A stretch of 64,000 bases of DNA from Allium sativum (Eukaryota > Streptophyta > Magnoliopsida > Asparagales > Amaryllidaceae), in contig CM060915.1 in NCBI GenBank assembly GCA_030737875.1, positions 569,206,577 to 569,270,576 of the forward strand. Reading direction: 5' to 3'. A program made the position numbers and the translations under genes. The notes under the pieces are model-generated. The model was not told the origin of the DNA. It saw only the letters and a list, made by a program, of their open reading frames with translations, and ran no database searches. Position 1 is the first letter of the stretch, and every line of letters begins with the position of its first letter. Below, piece after piece: positions 1-11,701 of this stretch.

Positions 1-398
1 AATTTAAATGATTTTAACAGTTTAAAACCGTCGCGAATTTTGATTAACTTCTAAAAATCGTATCTTTTTGCTATGTAGTCAAAATCCAGTGAAATAAGAG
101 ATAATGGACTCGTGCAGATGCCTTCTATATTCTAGAAGAGACCGGATATTTTTTTGAGGCTTCTACAATTTTTGGAGGAGTGGAACCCAATGTGAGATTT
201 CTGAATTATAAACGATATGGAAATGACGATGTATAAATTATATAGTCGATGTATAAGTTATATAAGCGTTGTACACCTCATGTATAAGCGCTGTATAAGT
301 TGTATGTTCGATGTATAAGTTATATATGCGTTGTAAAAATTATATATGCGTTGAATGAATTGAAATGAATTGAAATAAAATCGAAATATAGTTATATA

Positions 399-428
399 CA
401 TGTGTGTGTGTATATATATATATACACA
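399..428. repeat. GT/AT dinucleotide microsatellite
   Basis: A run of alternating TG followed by TA repeats lies just before the conserved GTCCAT-AGACC-ATGGAC inverted repeat of the GL LTR. Confidence 0.9.
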
Positions 429-435
429 CTCCCCT

Positions 436-454
436 CGTCCATAGACCATGGACG
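436..454. repeat. Conserved stem-loop CGTCCAT...ATGGACG in GL LTR
   Basis: The sequence CGTCCAT-AGACC-ATGGACG forms perfect 7-bp arms. The equivalent site is found in the other GL LTRs at 9840-9857, 27174-27192 and 56961-56979. In the 27174 copy the arms are also perfect (CGTCCA/TGGACG). Confidence 0.6.
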
Positions 455-711
455 ATATATATTGGTTGTGATATTGTTTGGATTATTGGTTGATGTGAAA
501 TTTGGTGAATATCATGAATGGTTGATTGGAAATGATTGATTGTGGTTGAAATCCCAATAGGATTAGTATATTCGAAAATTCGTCTGCGTACGAACTATAT
601 ATTGAAATCCCCATTGTCAAAAGTTGCGAGGCTTTAAGGTAGAGCAAGGAGCCGTACTCGGGACGGTGCCGGTTTTAACTACCCTGCCGTTATGCTGCCG
701 AAATTTTCAAT

Positions 712-866
712 AATATTCATGTGTCAGAATTATTTTCATGTGTTGAAACAATATTCATATTTTGCAACTATATTCATGTGTTGAATAGAAATTCATGTGT
801 TGAATAAAATTCATGTGTTGAATAAAATTCATGTGTTGAATGACATTCATGTATTGAATAAATTCT
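712..866. repeat. TTCATGTGTTGAAT minisatellite (GL LTR)
   Basis: About seven degenerate repeats of TTCATGTGTTGAATA, spaced roughly 18-30 bp apart. The same motif is expanded independently in the other GL copies: 9050-9225 (reverse complement) and 57097-57434 (49-bp units). Confidence 0.85.
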
Positions 867-1146
867 TTGAAAGATAAAAATAACATTTTTATCATATATA
901 TAGACTATATAAAATATTAGTGTTTTAAATAAATTGTTTTACAATAAAAATAACATTTTTACCTTATGTATGAACTATATAAAATAATCGTGTTTTGAAA
1001 TAAATTGTTTTACCATAAAAATCACATTCTTATTATATATATGAATTGTTAAAAATAGTGATGTATTGAAATAAATATCTATTGGATAAAAATATCATTT
1101 TTATCAAATATATGAAGTGAATATGGTTTTGAAATTGAAGAATGGA

Positions 1147-1170
<24 letters not shown>

Positions 1171-1182
<12 letters not shown>

Positions 1183-1630
1183 TAAATCGAATAACGAAGC
1201 TGCAGTTCGTATTTTGAAACTGTTATTTCAAACGATTAGTGCGGGAGATCCGACCATCGAATTTTCCCGAAACCGAAATCATTGGGTTCGCTTTGGAAAT
1301 ATCTTTCCAACAACACCAACTTTGCAAAGATCCAACGGTGGATTATCTGGAATGTCTAATTCAAATCTGAAGAAAAACAACGCCAAAATCGACTATATAT
1401 ATATAATTAAAATAAATCGAATAACGACGCTATAGTTCGTATTTTGAAATCATAATTTCAAATGACTGTACCAGGAGATCCAACCGTCGGATTTTCCCAA
1501 AACTGGAACCGTTGGATTCGTTTTGAAAAGATCTTTCTAGTGATATAAAAAATTTAAAGATCGAACGGTTGGATTTTCAGATATGTGTAAACCAAATCTG
1601 AAGAAAAACAGCGCCACAACCGCGTTATGG
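1171..1630. repeat. 230-bp direct tandem duplication inside the GL LTR
   Basis: Unit 1 (1171-1400) and unit 2 (1401-1630) both begin 'atataattaaaataaatcga' and run through the 'gatccgaccatcg' region to 'aatctgaagaaaaacarcgcc'. The other GL LTRs carry only one copy of this block (for example near 8400-8560). The two units differ at many positions, so the duplication is not recent. Confidence 0.85.
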
Positions 1631-3536
1631 CCTGAAGCGTCGTTTGAATGAATTGGCTATTTTTAAATGAATAAAAATAGCGATAAATCGTTATAAAATA
1701 TTATAAACGATATGGACTGGAAATAAACCGAATTTACCCGGTTTATTGGATATTTGATGGTTGAATGTGTTTGGCGCGAAAATTACATTAAAAGAACAGA
1801 ATTATTGATGTCGAATAATTTAACCATTGAAATGAATTGATTTAAAATTCTAAATATACGTGAATTATTTGAAAAGGCCGAGTTGATTCTCATTTCGAAT
1901 AATTGATCGACGATTAAAAGTCGAAGATATGAAGACGGTGCAAGACCGATGATCTTCACGTCGAATTGAGGGGTGCTACCGATGCTCATGATAGGAGTAG
2001 CTACCTTGAAGGGGCTGAAGTGGTAGCCGTCTGGACGTACTTTATGATTGTACGGATGTGCGAGGTATAAGTTGCCTCAGGTTTCATTCAGACCCAGAAC
2101 GAACTTATAAATGGATGCGTGTCTGACATTGGATTTTGTTCTGTGCTGATTGATCTCTATTAAATATATATCTGTTTGGCAGCAAAGAATTTATTCTCTT
2201 GCTTAACGCCCTTCTCTTATACGTACGAGTTCAGAGGTTATATATCGATAGAAATCAGTCGCATGGAGTGAATTTCCTGTGTGGCATGCCTAAGTGGCAG
2301 ATGATCAAGGCTTCTGTTGAAAAGCAAAGTCTTGTGGTTGATGATCAAAGCACGACCTGTGTGGCATAGCTTTGTGTATAACGTTAATTTGCGAGCCTCA
2401 CACCTCGGTATGAACCAGAAACGGGAGAGGACCTCAGGGAGGACATGCGTTTCCTTCTAGCTAGGGTGGTGTCAGTGACCTACCAGCCCTGACATTTATA
2501 TTATTTTCACCTGTGTGGTTGTTGGATTGCGAGGCGCCTCAGATATATCGGTGACTATGTGGAGCCGATGGGGTCATAGGACTCATTTACGCCCAAAAGG
2601 GCGGGAAAACGCAGTGTTTAGGCATAATAATCCACATCGAGTGGACTGGCCCTGACGATCCAAGGTGTAGTTGCAGTTGTTCCTGAGGCTCAGGCTAGAC
2701 AGTCTCGAAGCAGTAAGGATGATCCCTTTCCTTGGTTCATAACGGAAATCTAATTTCCAAATTCGACATTGTGCGGTTTTGATTGTATACCCATATATGG
2801 CGACATGATATATGGTACCCATGCCGTCTATGATTAATAGTTATGATTGAAATTGTTTTTGAAACATATAAACACTAGCAATAATATCAAATGATTTGTT
2901 TTGCTCGTATCAAACATATTTTGGCCATTATAAGGTAAAACTCTATCCTTGGTTTATGTTGCATTGTGTGATGGGAACTGAGTCTTATAATGGCTTCATT
3001 TTTGTAAAAAGCATTGCGATGTTTAAATGATTTACTTGTTTTGAAGCACTGGAAATCCAATGGAGTAAACCTGCTCCGCGTTAGTGGCGTGGTCCTGTGA
3101 TTGGCCATATTATAAAGTATGTTAAGTAGATTTCTCATACCAGTCCCATGACTGACTCGTAGTTTGTTTCACTTGGAAACTCGGGTGCCCCTATTTCTAC
3201 ACGGGCAGCCTTGTATTCAGGTTTTAGCAGGCTCTTTCTGGATAGCTGGAGCTGAAGATGGATTCTATCATTTATCTCTTTTTATGCAGTTCAGCTCCTG
3301 TTGTACATATTATGTTTTGATTCCGCTGTAGACATTTTATGTAAAGCTGAACTGTATTTTGTACTAAGTATGATCCTGTATACTATGTAAGTCTGATGAT
3401 TATGTTTATCCAGTGTATTCTATTGTACATTATCTGGTGTATTTATTTATTTATTTTTGTTCTGCTGTTATCTGTTTATGTGTTATATTCCAAAGATTAC
3501 CCTTGCCACCGTGGAACGGGGTTTGGGGTCGTCACA

Positions 3537-3558
3537 AAAATGGACTTGATTTTCATTC

Positions 3559-3606
<48 letters not shown>

Positions 3607-4639
3607 GTGTGTGCACGAGCGTGTGTGTGTGTGTATGAAACAACTGTGCAACCTCCTGAATAAGAATTGATTAAAACTTTTTGTATTAGTTAATCTAAAT
3701 TTCAAACATTTTGTGTTTTCTCTTTGCGAATTAGTTTTAAATATCCTTCATTTCAAGTGATCTACTCTAAACAATATGTAACCAAAGTGATCATTTTTAT
3801 TTCTCATTAAAATGTTTGGTAATTATGGGTAGATGTATCTATGTAATTGTTAGTAGACCCAAAGAATAATATTTAATCAAATTACTTAGATATGTGTGAT
3901 GATAACTATGCAACAACTATATAGTTTTACAAGTGCACAATTGGTTATCCCAAAGAAAAGCGTTATTTAAAATGTTATGCTTGTCAATGGCGACACGCCA
4001 GGATGTGATTTTTTGAAATCCCAGTTGCAATCGCTTCTTTTGCAATTAGTTCCACTTCATACATCATCTTACATATCAATAATCCCTTCCTATAGTCACT
4101 CTTGTCTCATGCTACACCTACCTTTCATTGTCAACAATGTCCTCCCTCCAGTTAAAAGATATAGATTTAATCCTCCTTTTGCACATGAAAAAAAGAATAA
4201 AAGTGTAACTTTGAAAACAAGGATTAGATAAAAGAGAGCTAAATTTACAGTAAACATATATAAATTGTAAAACTACAATACAAGAATTATACTCAATTAG
4301 GCAACTTTGTAAGAATTTGCTGTAAATTATGATAAGTGCTATAATTTAAAAAGTAACAAAAATGTGCGGATTATTATGATAAATAAGAACTATGTTGGAA
4401 TGTTAGACAATAATAATAGGAAGAAAAGGAATGTAACCTATTATAGTAAAAGGAGAATATCATAGCCTCAAGCTAAGAACCAAGTCAATAGAGTCGGTAG
4501 GTTGAGCTCAGATTTAGGATTGAGCTAAACAGAAAGAAAGAGAAATTAGGAAAATCTGAATATTTGCAAGTAAACTTATAACACAAGGGATGTAATTAAA
4601 AATAAGAAAAGAAAAATAATAAAGGCTTATTATAGAGAA
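3537..4639. other. Non-coding host sequence, no gene seen
   Basis: AT-rich sequence after the GL LTR end. It starts with a microsatellite and then becomes purine-rich. Short ORFs (for example an 84-codon one at 3977-4231) show no recognisable domain and no support from another copy. Confidence 0.5.
3558..3638. repeat. (AT)n(GT)n microsatellite
   Basis: Alternating AT, then a long GT tract with a few interruptions (gcgtgtg, cacgag). It produces spurious Cys-Val-rich ORFs in two frames. Confidence 0.95.
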
Positions 4640-5619
4640 AACTTAGACTAGGAATTAAGTTCAATATGCATGTAACATTAGTGGATGGTTCGGGCATTAA
4701 AGGCTGGTTAGGGAAAGTATGTGGCTAATACAGTTAATAAAGCAAGTAAATAAGGCCATTATTAGAGGAAGTGGGCAGGTAACGCTAATCGGTATTATAA
4801 TAGAAGGAAAGGAAAGTAAGATAAATGGATAATGAAAGATTATACATAGGTCATAATAAATAATGAGGTGTGTTTGGGTAGTCTAAGGGGAGTCTAGATG
4901 AAGAGCCTAACGAAAAGGATCATCGCAGATGCTTTGGCACAGTAGGAGCACATCAAAAATATTGTTCAACAAGGCTAAAGGGAAGTGTGAGACTTCTACG
5001 AGATGTGAGGATACTCCATGATTGCCCACTGGGTAGGCCTAACGAAGCTGCACCCTCGAAGGCAAGTATGTCGGTGTTCCACCAAAAGAGTATTCCCTGA
5101 CTGCATCAGCAATGCTGGCCTAACGAAAATGTAATTTCCTAGCAGTTAGAAAACAGATGAATGGAGGAGGGTATTTATATGATACCTAGACTCATAACTT
5201 TGCGAGAATATTTTGATTGGTGAGGGCCCATATGGATAGTCACATTTGGATATCGACCATCGTCAGTTAGAGCGAGAACGGGAAGGGGTGGAGATAAATC
5301 ATAATGTCGATGATCTTTCGCTATTGAAATATTGAATGAGGGACCACGTCAATTGGATGTTTAGATTGTTTGCTGTCGGGCATGGTCACTTAGCTCCTAA
5401 TGTATCTTTTTACTAGTTGAGGAGGATGTATGGAGCCATAACCATGAAAAAGAGACAGAACAAATGGAATATCTATATTGTAAGCCTAACTAAGTTGTCC
5501 TTTATAGATGGAAAATTCCCTGACTGGGTTCTGTACAAGGGCTGGTCCTGTTGGCGGAACTAAGTTAGTAGACAATATGATTGCATGTAAGTCCTCAAGG
5601 CGAGCACTGCATGGCACAT
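4640..5619 (+). repeat. Old interspersed repeat R, plus-orientation copy
   Basis: This segment is related, in reverse complement, to about 54240-55870. Matching landmarks are the 'gttagggaaagtatgtggctaa' zone near 4710 with the complement of 55790-55830, the 'gatgaagagcctaacg...gatcatcgc' zone at 4899-4926 with the complement near 55590-55625, and 'cctaactaagttgtccttta' (5485-5504) with the complement of 55048-55067. Identity is low to moderate, so R is old. It is probably LTR material of an extinct retrotransposon. The complete GL element is inserted at its right edge. Confidence 0.6.
5615..5619. repeat. Target site duplication CACAT (left)
   Basis: CACAT here and CACAT at 18696-18700 exactly flank the GL element. 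A 5-bp duplication is the usual length for Ty3/gypsy integrase. Confidence 0.95.
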
Positions 5620-8533
5620 TGTGAAAACCCGTAACTTCCCCGTAAAGGAAAGCGTCGGATAGTTCGAGAACAAACCACAACAGAACGCATATAAAAGAAC
5701 ATTTCATTGTATATTACAACAATGCATCAGATTACAAGAATATACAGAGTATAAACAAATAAATATTACACAGAAATATCAGAGATTTAAATTACATTTA
5801 AATACATAGCAGCGGAAAATAATATAATACACAACTAGAGGAGATATACGGATACAAAGCTTTCCGGATATCGTTCCAGCTGTAAACCAGGATCATGTGA
5901 ATATAAATCTGCAAAACCAAAACTACTAGCTGCCCGCGTCAAAATAAGGGCACCCAGAGTTTAGGTTAAAACAATAAACTCCAGGTCAGTCATGGGACTG
6001 GTGTGAGAACTAAAAACAGTTATTAATCTTTATTTTTAAAGTTAGGTAAATCAAGGGACCACGCCGTATAACACGGAACGGGTTTCCTCCCAAGAATACC
6101 AGTGCATAGAACAAACAGCGCAATGCTAAATAAAGAAAAATGAAGCTGTTATAAGACCCAGGTCCCATCACACAATGCAACGCAGTCGAGGATAGGGTTT
6201 TCCCTTATAACAGCCAAAGAATGCTTGATACGTTTAAAACAAATCGTTTGATACTATTATAAGTGCATAGTGTATAAAACAACTTCAAATCATAAGTATC
6301 AATCATAGGCGGCATGGGTACCATATATCATGTCGCCATACTAGTTCTACAATTAAAACCGCAGATGTCACGTATTTGGAAATTGGATTTCCATCTATGA
6401 ACCGAGGCAAAAGATAGTCCTCAACCGATTCGAGACTGTCTAGCCCGAGTCTCAGGATCAGAGCTCGAGTGACCCTTGGATCGTCAGGGCCGGTCCACCG
6501 ATGTGGATTAAAATGCCTGAACACTACGTTTCCCCGCCCTTTGGGGCGTAAATGAGCCAACGAATGGCTCCACCGGACCCGGATCGTCCGATCTAACCGA
6601 GGCGCCTCGCAACAGCAACAACCACACAGGTGAAAAGTATATAAATGTCAGGGCTGGTAGGTCACTGACACCACCCTAGCTAGAAGGAAACGCATGCCCT
6701 CCCTGAGGTCCTCTCCCGTTTTTGGTTCACAACCGGGGTGCGAAACTCGCGAATTCACGTTACACAAAGTTGTGCCACACAGGCTGTGCTTTGATCATCA
6801 CCACAAGACTTTGCTTTTCAACAGAAGCCTCGATCAATTGCCACTCAGGCATGCCACACAGGCAATTCACTCCATGTGATTTATATCCATCAATATATAA
6901 CCCCTGAGCTCGTACGTCTCAGAGAAGGGTGTTAAGCAAGAGAATAAATTCTCCGCCGCCAAACAGATATATATTTAATAGAGATCAATCACACGGACTA
7001 AAATCCAATGTCAGACACACAGTCCATTTACAAGTCCGTTCTGGGTCTGAACGAAACCGGAGGCACCTAGTACCCCGCATATCCATCGATCTCCAAGTAC
7101 GTCTGGACGATCACCAACTGTTTCCATCTTCTTGGGTGTACAGCCCAATCAAGATCATCAGTAATTATCCAAACGACGTGAAGACTTCTGGTCTTCGACC
7201 ACCGTCTTCATCTTCGACACCACGTCGAATCAGTTATTCAGAATGGGATAAACCCGGTCTTTCTGAATAACTCGCGTATATATTATAAAAGTGTTACACA
7301 AACACAACATACGCCTCATTCCAATTCAGAATATTCTTTTATTCAAATATTCCTATACTTTGGGAAAAGTTCCCATTAATTTTATCCAAGATAAATTCTT
7401 TAAATTTATTCTTTGATCTCCTTTGAATATCAATTCAAACTAGTCGGGATTAGCGAACCACACCGAAGTAATCATTTATTTTATTTCCCAATCCCAACCT
7501 ATTCATCCCATGAAGTAAAACTGGTTATACTTCATATCTAACACCACGGTGTTATCGGTAAATTCAATTACCATTTCACGTTCAAATCTAATTAAAGATT
7601 TAACTATCGCCTGGAGCAAAACTGGTGATACTCCATTCTCGATCATTTCAATCTAATTAAAGATTCATTAAAACTCCACTTAGTTTTAATCTTTAACTGG
7701 GTTAAAGAATCAGTGTCATTTAAAACACAGTTCACGATAAACCCAAAATCACATTCGTTAATTATCGGGTTAAAGAACGAGTGTTATTTAAAACACTGTC
7801 CACGATAAACCCAAAAATCAATATCAATTCAATTCCAATTAAATATTATTTAATTGGTACACTTCATTAAATCTAAATAAAAGATTTAATCTTTTCTCAA
7901 CTGGGTTCAAAAACAGTGTTAGTGAAGACACCATTCACGACAAACCCAAATCACATTTGATATTCAATACAAGGCTCTGAATAGAAAATATATCGGCTTA
8001 TATTCCATATCAAATTCTACGACTAACAAATGTCGTATTGGAAATAACGATATAAATATATATCTTTCAAATTTCCATAACACCATCTGTAGAATCACGA
8101 ATTCCAACATCGAAATATTCCGAAGACAATTTCGATTCAAATCCACTCCAATGCAATCATTGGAAATTTTGGTTATTTTCAAAACCCTTTTCAAACTCAA
8201 TTTATTTATTTAAAAATAAATAGAATTATAATTCTAGTTCAAAACTAGTTCATTTCGATAAAAATCTATTTTTATCCTTTCAAATATGGAGTTTTTCATC
8301 CCAAACCTTCACAAATCATTTCTTATGATTTTACACAAATTATTACTATTTTTAATAATTTTATCAAGGCCCGTACAGTCGATTTCCATCAACGGCCATC
8401 GAACTGCACTTACAGCGACCTTTTTCGAATTTGATTTGGACGTATCTCCAAATCCAACCGTTAGATTTCAAATTTCTAACATTCATTAGAAAGCTCTTTT
8501 CGATACGAACCCAACGGTTCCGGTTTTAGGAGA

Positions 8534-8548
8534 ATCCGACGGTCGGAT
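8534..8548. promoter_or_regulatory. 15-bp palindrome ATCCGACGGTCGGAT in GL LTR
   Basis: Perfect 7-bp arms around one base. It is identical at 15615-15629 and 22269-22283, and decayed in the 1-3536 and 56458-60336 copies. It lies between the conserved 'gaacccaacggttccgg' block and the LTR middle. Its function is unknown; a protein-binding site is an inference. Confidence 0.5.
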
Positions 8549-8721
8549 CTTCCGTAATGTCCGTTTGAAATAAATGGTCGAAATTCGCGAACTGCCGCGG
8601 CGCGGCGCGTTCTCTTCAGGCCATTATATTATATATATAATATATATTTCGTCGATTTCTATTTAAAACGAATTATATAAACAGTTTTAAATTCGTTTCA
8701 AAAGCAATTTCAACTTCCATT

Positions 8722-8905
8722 TCAATTCAATTCATTTCGAAATTGTTTTCAATTCAACTCATTTCGAAATCGTTTTCAATTCAATTCATTTCGAAATCGT
8801 TTTCAATTCAATTCATTTCGAAATCGTTTTCAATTCAATTCATTTCGAAATCGTTTTCAATTCAATTCATTTCGAAATCGTTTTCAATTCAATTCATTTC
8901 GAAAT
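8722..8905. repeat. 27-bp minisatellite, left GL LTR
   Basis: About seven units ending in 'catttcgaaatcgtttt'. Because 27 is a multiple of three, it creates a spurious ORF repeating FSIQFISKS. The copy number is the same at 15812-15995 in the other LTR. Confidence 0.95.
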
Positions 8906-9928
8906 ATTCGATTTCAAAATTACTTTTTAATATTCATTTTAAAATGAATAAAATCGATATAAATATCGTTCACGTCAAAATGGCGTCAATCTAATCAACA
9001 CGGCTTCATAAATTTCTATAACTTCGTTATTATATTCAACAAATGAATATTTCCTTTTACACATGAACATATATATTTTATTTCAACATATGAACATATA
9101 TTTTACTTCAACACCAGAATATATATATTTTTCCCAGCACATGAATATATATTTCTTTCAACACATGAATATTCTCAACACATGAGATTTTATTTTACTC
9201 AACACATGAGATTTTATTTTCTAAATTGGAATGAGGCCCAATCAATTACCATATAAAGTGATTTATATGGATTTTCATACAACACATGTATATAAACAAT
9301 CATCCATCATCCAAAGTGCATCGCATAACTGTATAAGCATCAAATATAAATAATCGACGCTTAACACAGCCTGTCAACCCATCGATCGACATATAACTAA
9401 CAATTGGGATTAGTGTACATCAATTTTCATCCCAACACCCGTGTGGGGTTTCAACCAATCAAACACAGAACATTATTTGTGCACTTTGGGCGATGTGTAA
9501 AAATTATCGTCCCAATCGATATCACAAAAATAGGCGAGCATAAACAAGTCGGCCGACTTGTAAATGGAAGTGTATTCCTATTTTTCACTATTCGATAAAT
9601 TATTTTATTTATCGTAGTTATAGCTAACAATAATATTTTAGCTATCTAAATTTTTCTAACACTTTTTAGAAAATTTCGGCGGTATAACGGCGCGATACTA
9701 GAAACGGGACAAGGCCTAGCCTTATCCCCGGTCCAGTGAAGGCCCACGCCATTCACACATCAATCAAATCAATTTCATTTCACCAAACAATTCAATTCAA
9801 ACCAAATCATTAAATTAGTTTATGCAACCAAACAAACAAGTCCATGGTCTGTGGGCGATTGTGTCGGGTGCTACTAAGCACCGTCTGCATCCTAGTATAT
9901 ATATATAACTAGAAAAATTAAATTGAAA

Positions 9929-9945
9929 GGTGAGAAATTCTCACC
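9929..9945. repeat. Palindrome GGTGAGAA-A-TTCTCACC
   Basis: Perfect 8-bp arms. The same site occurs at 17019-17035, at 56876-56892 (GGTGAGAACTTCTCACT), and in part at 27315-27330. It sits about 90 bp from the GTCCA...TGGAC stem-loop in each copy. Confidence 0.6.
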
Positions 9946-10180
9946 TATAGCTATCCTAGCTCCACGGCTCTTCTTAATAGAAAATCTTCGTCGTTCTTGC
10001 CCCTCGTCACTTTCTTCGCCCGTATTCTCTACATATGTAAAAATCGAATTTTTACTTCGTTATTCTATATATATAAAAAATCGAATTTTTACTTCGTTAT
10101 TCTCTATATATAAATCATATTTTTATTTCGACAATATAAAAGATTATATTTTTATAACTTTACAACAATAATAAAAAAAC

Positions 10181-10330
10181 CAGTTTTTAAAGTAAATAAA
10201 ATTCAGTTTTTCAAGTAAATAAAATTCAGTTTTTCAAGTAAATAAAATTCAGTTTTTCAAGTAAATAAAATTCAGTTTTTCAAGTAAATAAAATTCAGTT
10301 TTTCAAGTAAATAAAATTCAGTTTTTAAGT
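10181..10330. repeat. 23-bp minisatellite, 6 units (left GL LTR)
   Basis: Repeat starts at 10181, 10204 and so on to 10319, each beginning 'cagttttt' and containing 'aagtaaataaaatt'. The other LTR has only three units (17271-17340), which explains most of the length difference between the two LTRs. Confidence 0.95.
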
Positions 10331-10459
10331 CGTTTTTTTAAAAATATCAGTTTTAAAATGCTTTTAAAAGAAAAACAGTTTTATCCCTAATTAAAAATAA
10401 ATCAGTTTTTAAATTCTGTTTTTATAAAATAAAAATAAAATAAAAAGAAATACTTACAG

Positions 10460-10680
10460 AGAGGGGGGGGGGGGTTGGAGACGTCGGCGGCACTGGCTTC
10501 TAGGGGGGGCGGCGCTAGGGTTTCGATGGATGGGGGGGCTGCGTCGTCGATGGTTCGCGGGGGTTCGTACAGGCGGCGGAGGAAAGGAGGGAGAGGGGAG
10601 GAAGGCTGGAAGGGGTCGGCGTGGTAAAAGGGGAGGCGGCGGCGGTGGGCTCTGGCGATGGCCGCCATCGATCAGATGAA
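10460..10680 (-). other. G-run/CpG-rich segment downstream of a TATA-like site in GL LTR
   Basis: A GC-rich island in an otherwise AT-rich LTR, with a 12-14 base G run. On the minus strand it follows a TATATATCTC stretch (10755-10770) at a distance typical for a transcript start and then offers an ATG with an open frame of 88 codons. The matching frame in the other LTR (17423-17689) shifts in its middle through a one-base G-run change. It is more likely an untranslated leader than a conserved protein. Confidence 0.4.
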
Positions 10681-11667
10681 CTCGTTTTTTTTCTTTTTTT
10701 TTCCGAAAACTTAATTGAAAAGCATCGGGGGGGCCTGGTTAAAAAGGGGAAAAAGAGATATATATTTTTTTATTATTAAATTAATTTAATTTCTCTCTCC
10801 TAAGTTGACTTTTCATACGACCTCGAAACGAGGCCCACCGCCTGTCGTCCTTAGCATTTTACCCCCATTCTGAACACAATGGGATATGTATCGTAGGCTG
10901 ATTCGACCGTTTGAATCAGTTTCCGCTAAATTTACATTTAAATCGCTATATTGAATATTAAACGTACATTTCAAATTACCGGGGTCACATACGAACTTTA
11001 AAAATTCTCGAAAAATATTTTCTAGCTTCGTATTGACAATACGGTCCTAACAAAACTAGTTTCGTCGAATTCTGAGACCGTATGAAAAATGGCCAATTTC
11101 CAGTCGATTAAAATCAACTGAAACTGGTCAAACGCGTTTTCCTTTGCCACGCTCACATATTGATTCGAAAAATTATGAAATTTGGAATCTAGCAATAATT
11201 TGACACCGCGGACCCAACAAAACTGGTTTCGTCGAAATCCGAGGTCATCTACAAAATGTCCATTTTTAAGGGCCTGAATTCCATAGCGACTATTCAGAAT
11301 TTTCCACTGGACATATCTTTTGATTCCCGCTATGAAATCTCGATTGTTCGGATTCGTTAGAAAGATATTATCAATTAGATCCTACTGTTTTTGGGTTTAC
11401 TAAAATCCGGATTGTTTTGCACCCGGTACATTCAATTGAAGTTTGAAATCAAATTATCGAACTACCGCGCCATTTTCCATTCTATTTATAATTATATATA
11501 AATATTTATATTCTAACGACGACGCGTATAAATATATACGTTCGAATTATATTCAAAATAAATTTCTCGTCGATATTATTTAAAATAATCTATTTTAAAT
11601 ATTCAAAATTCGCTAAAATTGCCAAAATAAAAATTTTAAACTGGCCCAGATTTTCCGGGTTATTACA

Positions 11668-11685
11668 ATCTCCCCCACTTAAAAC
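11668..11685 (-). other. Polypurine tract of GL
   Basis: The plus strand reads 'atctcccccacttaaaac', which is 'gttttaagtgggggagat' on the minus strand, abutting the LTR start TGTAATAACC. This is the normal position for plus-strand priming. Confidence 0.9.
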
Positions 11686-11686
11686 T

Positions 11687-11701
11687 TTTCGTCCCCGAAA
11701 T
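11687..11701 (-). promoter_or_regulatory. Conserved pre-PPT box (ATTTCGGGGACGAAA)
   Basis: The minus strand reads ATTTCGGGGACGAAA about 20 bases before the LTR. The same box precedes the 3' LTR of the Tekay/Del-like element at 46785-46800. It forms an inverted repeat ATTTCG/CGAAAT in that element. Confidence 0.7.

Larger units (their letters stand above)
1..3536 (+). mobile_element. Partial giant LTR (family GL), left end outside window
   Basis: This stretch is homologous to the GL LTRs at 5620-11667, 12701-18695, 19487-29398 and 56458-60336, and lies in the same orientation as the last. Shared blocks include the segment with the Met/Asp-like spaced GC islands at about 2240-2660, the block matching the 'cgggagagg...cctagctagaagg' region at 2420-2470, and the LTR end 'ggtcgtcaca' at 3527-3536. 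The sequence after 3536 has no primer-binding site, so this is a solo LTR or a 3' LTR rather than a 5' LTR. It is more diverged than the other copies, with a 230-bp internal duplication and its own microsatellites. No coding capacity is visible; short ORFs here do not persist in the other copies. Confidence 0.85.
5620..11667 (-). repeat. GL left LTR (3' LTR of the minus-strand element)
   Basis: TG...CA-bounded repeat of 6,048 bp, matching 12701-18695 along its whole length. It holds a conserved GC-richer block at 6480-6770, a 27-bp minisatellite (8722-8905), the palindrome ATCCGACGGTCGGAT (8534-8548), the motif GGTGAGAAATTCTCACC (9929-9945), a 23-bp minisatellite (10181-10330), a G-rich/CpG-rich segment (10460-10680) and a TATA-like stretch on the minus strand near 10755-10770. 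ORFs inside it recur in the other LTR only because the LTRs are duplicates; they show no domains. Confidence 0.93.

Noticed and set aside
3396..3670. Cys/Val-rich small proteins
   Set aside because: Produced by the GT microsatellite in two frames.
6303..6560. 85-codon ORF repeated identically at 13384-13641
   Set aside because: Identity only reflects the two young LTRs; the frame is not kept in the 1-3536, 19487-29398 or 56458-60336 copies and has no domain.
8743..8994. Repetitive protein FSIQFISKS
   Set aside because: It is the translation of a 27-bp minisatellite in a non-coding LTR.
10181..10330. CRISPR-like array
   Set aside because: Contiguous tandem units without spacers, in a plant retrotransposon.
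10402..10668. Conserved small protein starting MAAIARAHRRR
   Set aside because: The matching frame in the other LTR changes after about 46 residues through G-run slippage, and older GL copies lack it. Kept only as a possible leader.
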